Positions 14,037-14,043 of a stretch of DNA of 14,043 nt are shown one piece after another. The notes under the pieces are model-generated. The model was not told the origin of the DNA, did not search any database, and worked only from the letters and a program-made list of their open reading frames with translations. The stretch is from an uncultured bacterium (lineage in GTDB: Bacteria > Cyanobacteriota > Vampirovibrionia > Gastranaerophilales > Gastranaerophilaceae): positions 1-14,043 of the forward strand of contig CAJMAX010000028.1 in assembly GCA_905211505.1 (NCBI GenBank). The letters are read 5' to 3'. The stretch's first letter is position 1; each line of letters opens with the position of its first letter. The position numbers were made by a program, and so were the translations under genes.

Positions 14037-14043
14037 GACGGCG

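Noticed and set aside
1..14043. CRISPR array or insertion sequence
   Set aside because: No regularly spaced direct repeats and no transposase with terminal inverted repeats were seen on either strand.

Overview
The window joins two kinds of DNA. Positions 1 to about 8250 are very AT-rich and hold genes I mostly cannot name. From about 8830 onward the DNA is visibly richer in GC, uses more GC-rich codons, and holds recognisable chromosomal enzymes. The junction at 8255-8299 is the 3' part of a tRNA-Val(GAC) gene, running from the anticodon loop to CCA, with no 5' half before it. This is what an integrative element leaves at one end after inserting into a tRNA gene. I read 1-8254 as the right part of a genomic island (left end outside the window) and the rest as host chromosome. 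The host looks like a low-GC Gram-negative, probably an alphaproteobacterium. The evidence is lipoboxes and Sec signals, an alphaproteobacterial-style N-formylglutamate amidohydrolase and SLT protein, and an FtsI-like C-terminal signature in one lipoprotein. The exact taxon cannot be fixed from this window.

Island, left to right. Seven plus-strand genes (265-5558) are tightly packed with good ribosome binding sites, and all appear to encode envelope proteins: a secreted Cys-rich protein, a Sel1/TPR-like lipoprotein, a tiny secreted Cys-repeat protein, an eight-helix membrane protein, a signal-anchored protein, a membrane protein with a winged-helix-like cytoplasmic region, and a lipoprotein resembling an FtsI transpeptidase domain without its catalytic centre. 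The soluble exported parts carry even numbers of cysteines (8, 4, 6, 4, 4, 2), which suggests disulfide-bonded periplasmic proteins working together. Next come a two-helix membrane protein with a SieB-like layout behind its own TTGACA promoter, a convergent minimal tyrosine recombinase, and a divergent 350-residue protein with an RNxxxH (HEPN-type) motif. A gene-free 190 bp with repeated GCACAA motifs and a dyad leads into the att junction.

After the junction there is a terminator, a small orphan membrane-protein ORF, and a second, degenerate copy of the tRNA tail plus terminator. The chromosomal genes follow: N-formylglutamate amidohydrolase, an SLT-type lytic transglycosylase, an RNase J-like metallo-beta-lactamase protein overlapping an acyl-ACP thioesterase, and an endonuclease/exonuclease/phosphatase-family protein. 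The window ends at what looks like the ribosome binding site of another gene.

The best candidate for an undescribed system is the seven-gene envelope cassette at 265-5558, with its apparently dead FtsI-like lipoprotein, followed by candidate phage-exclusion and HEPN genes. Its function is not known to me. Family assignments come from reading motifs by eye; no searches were run.
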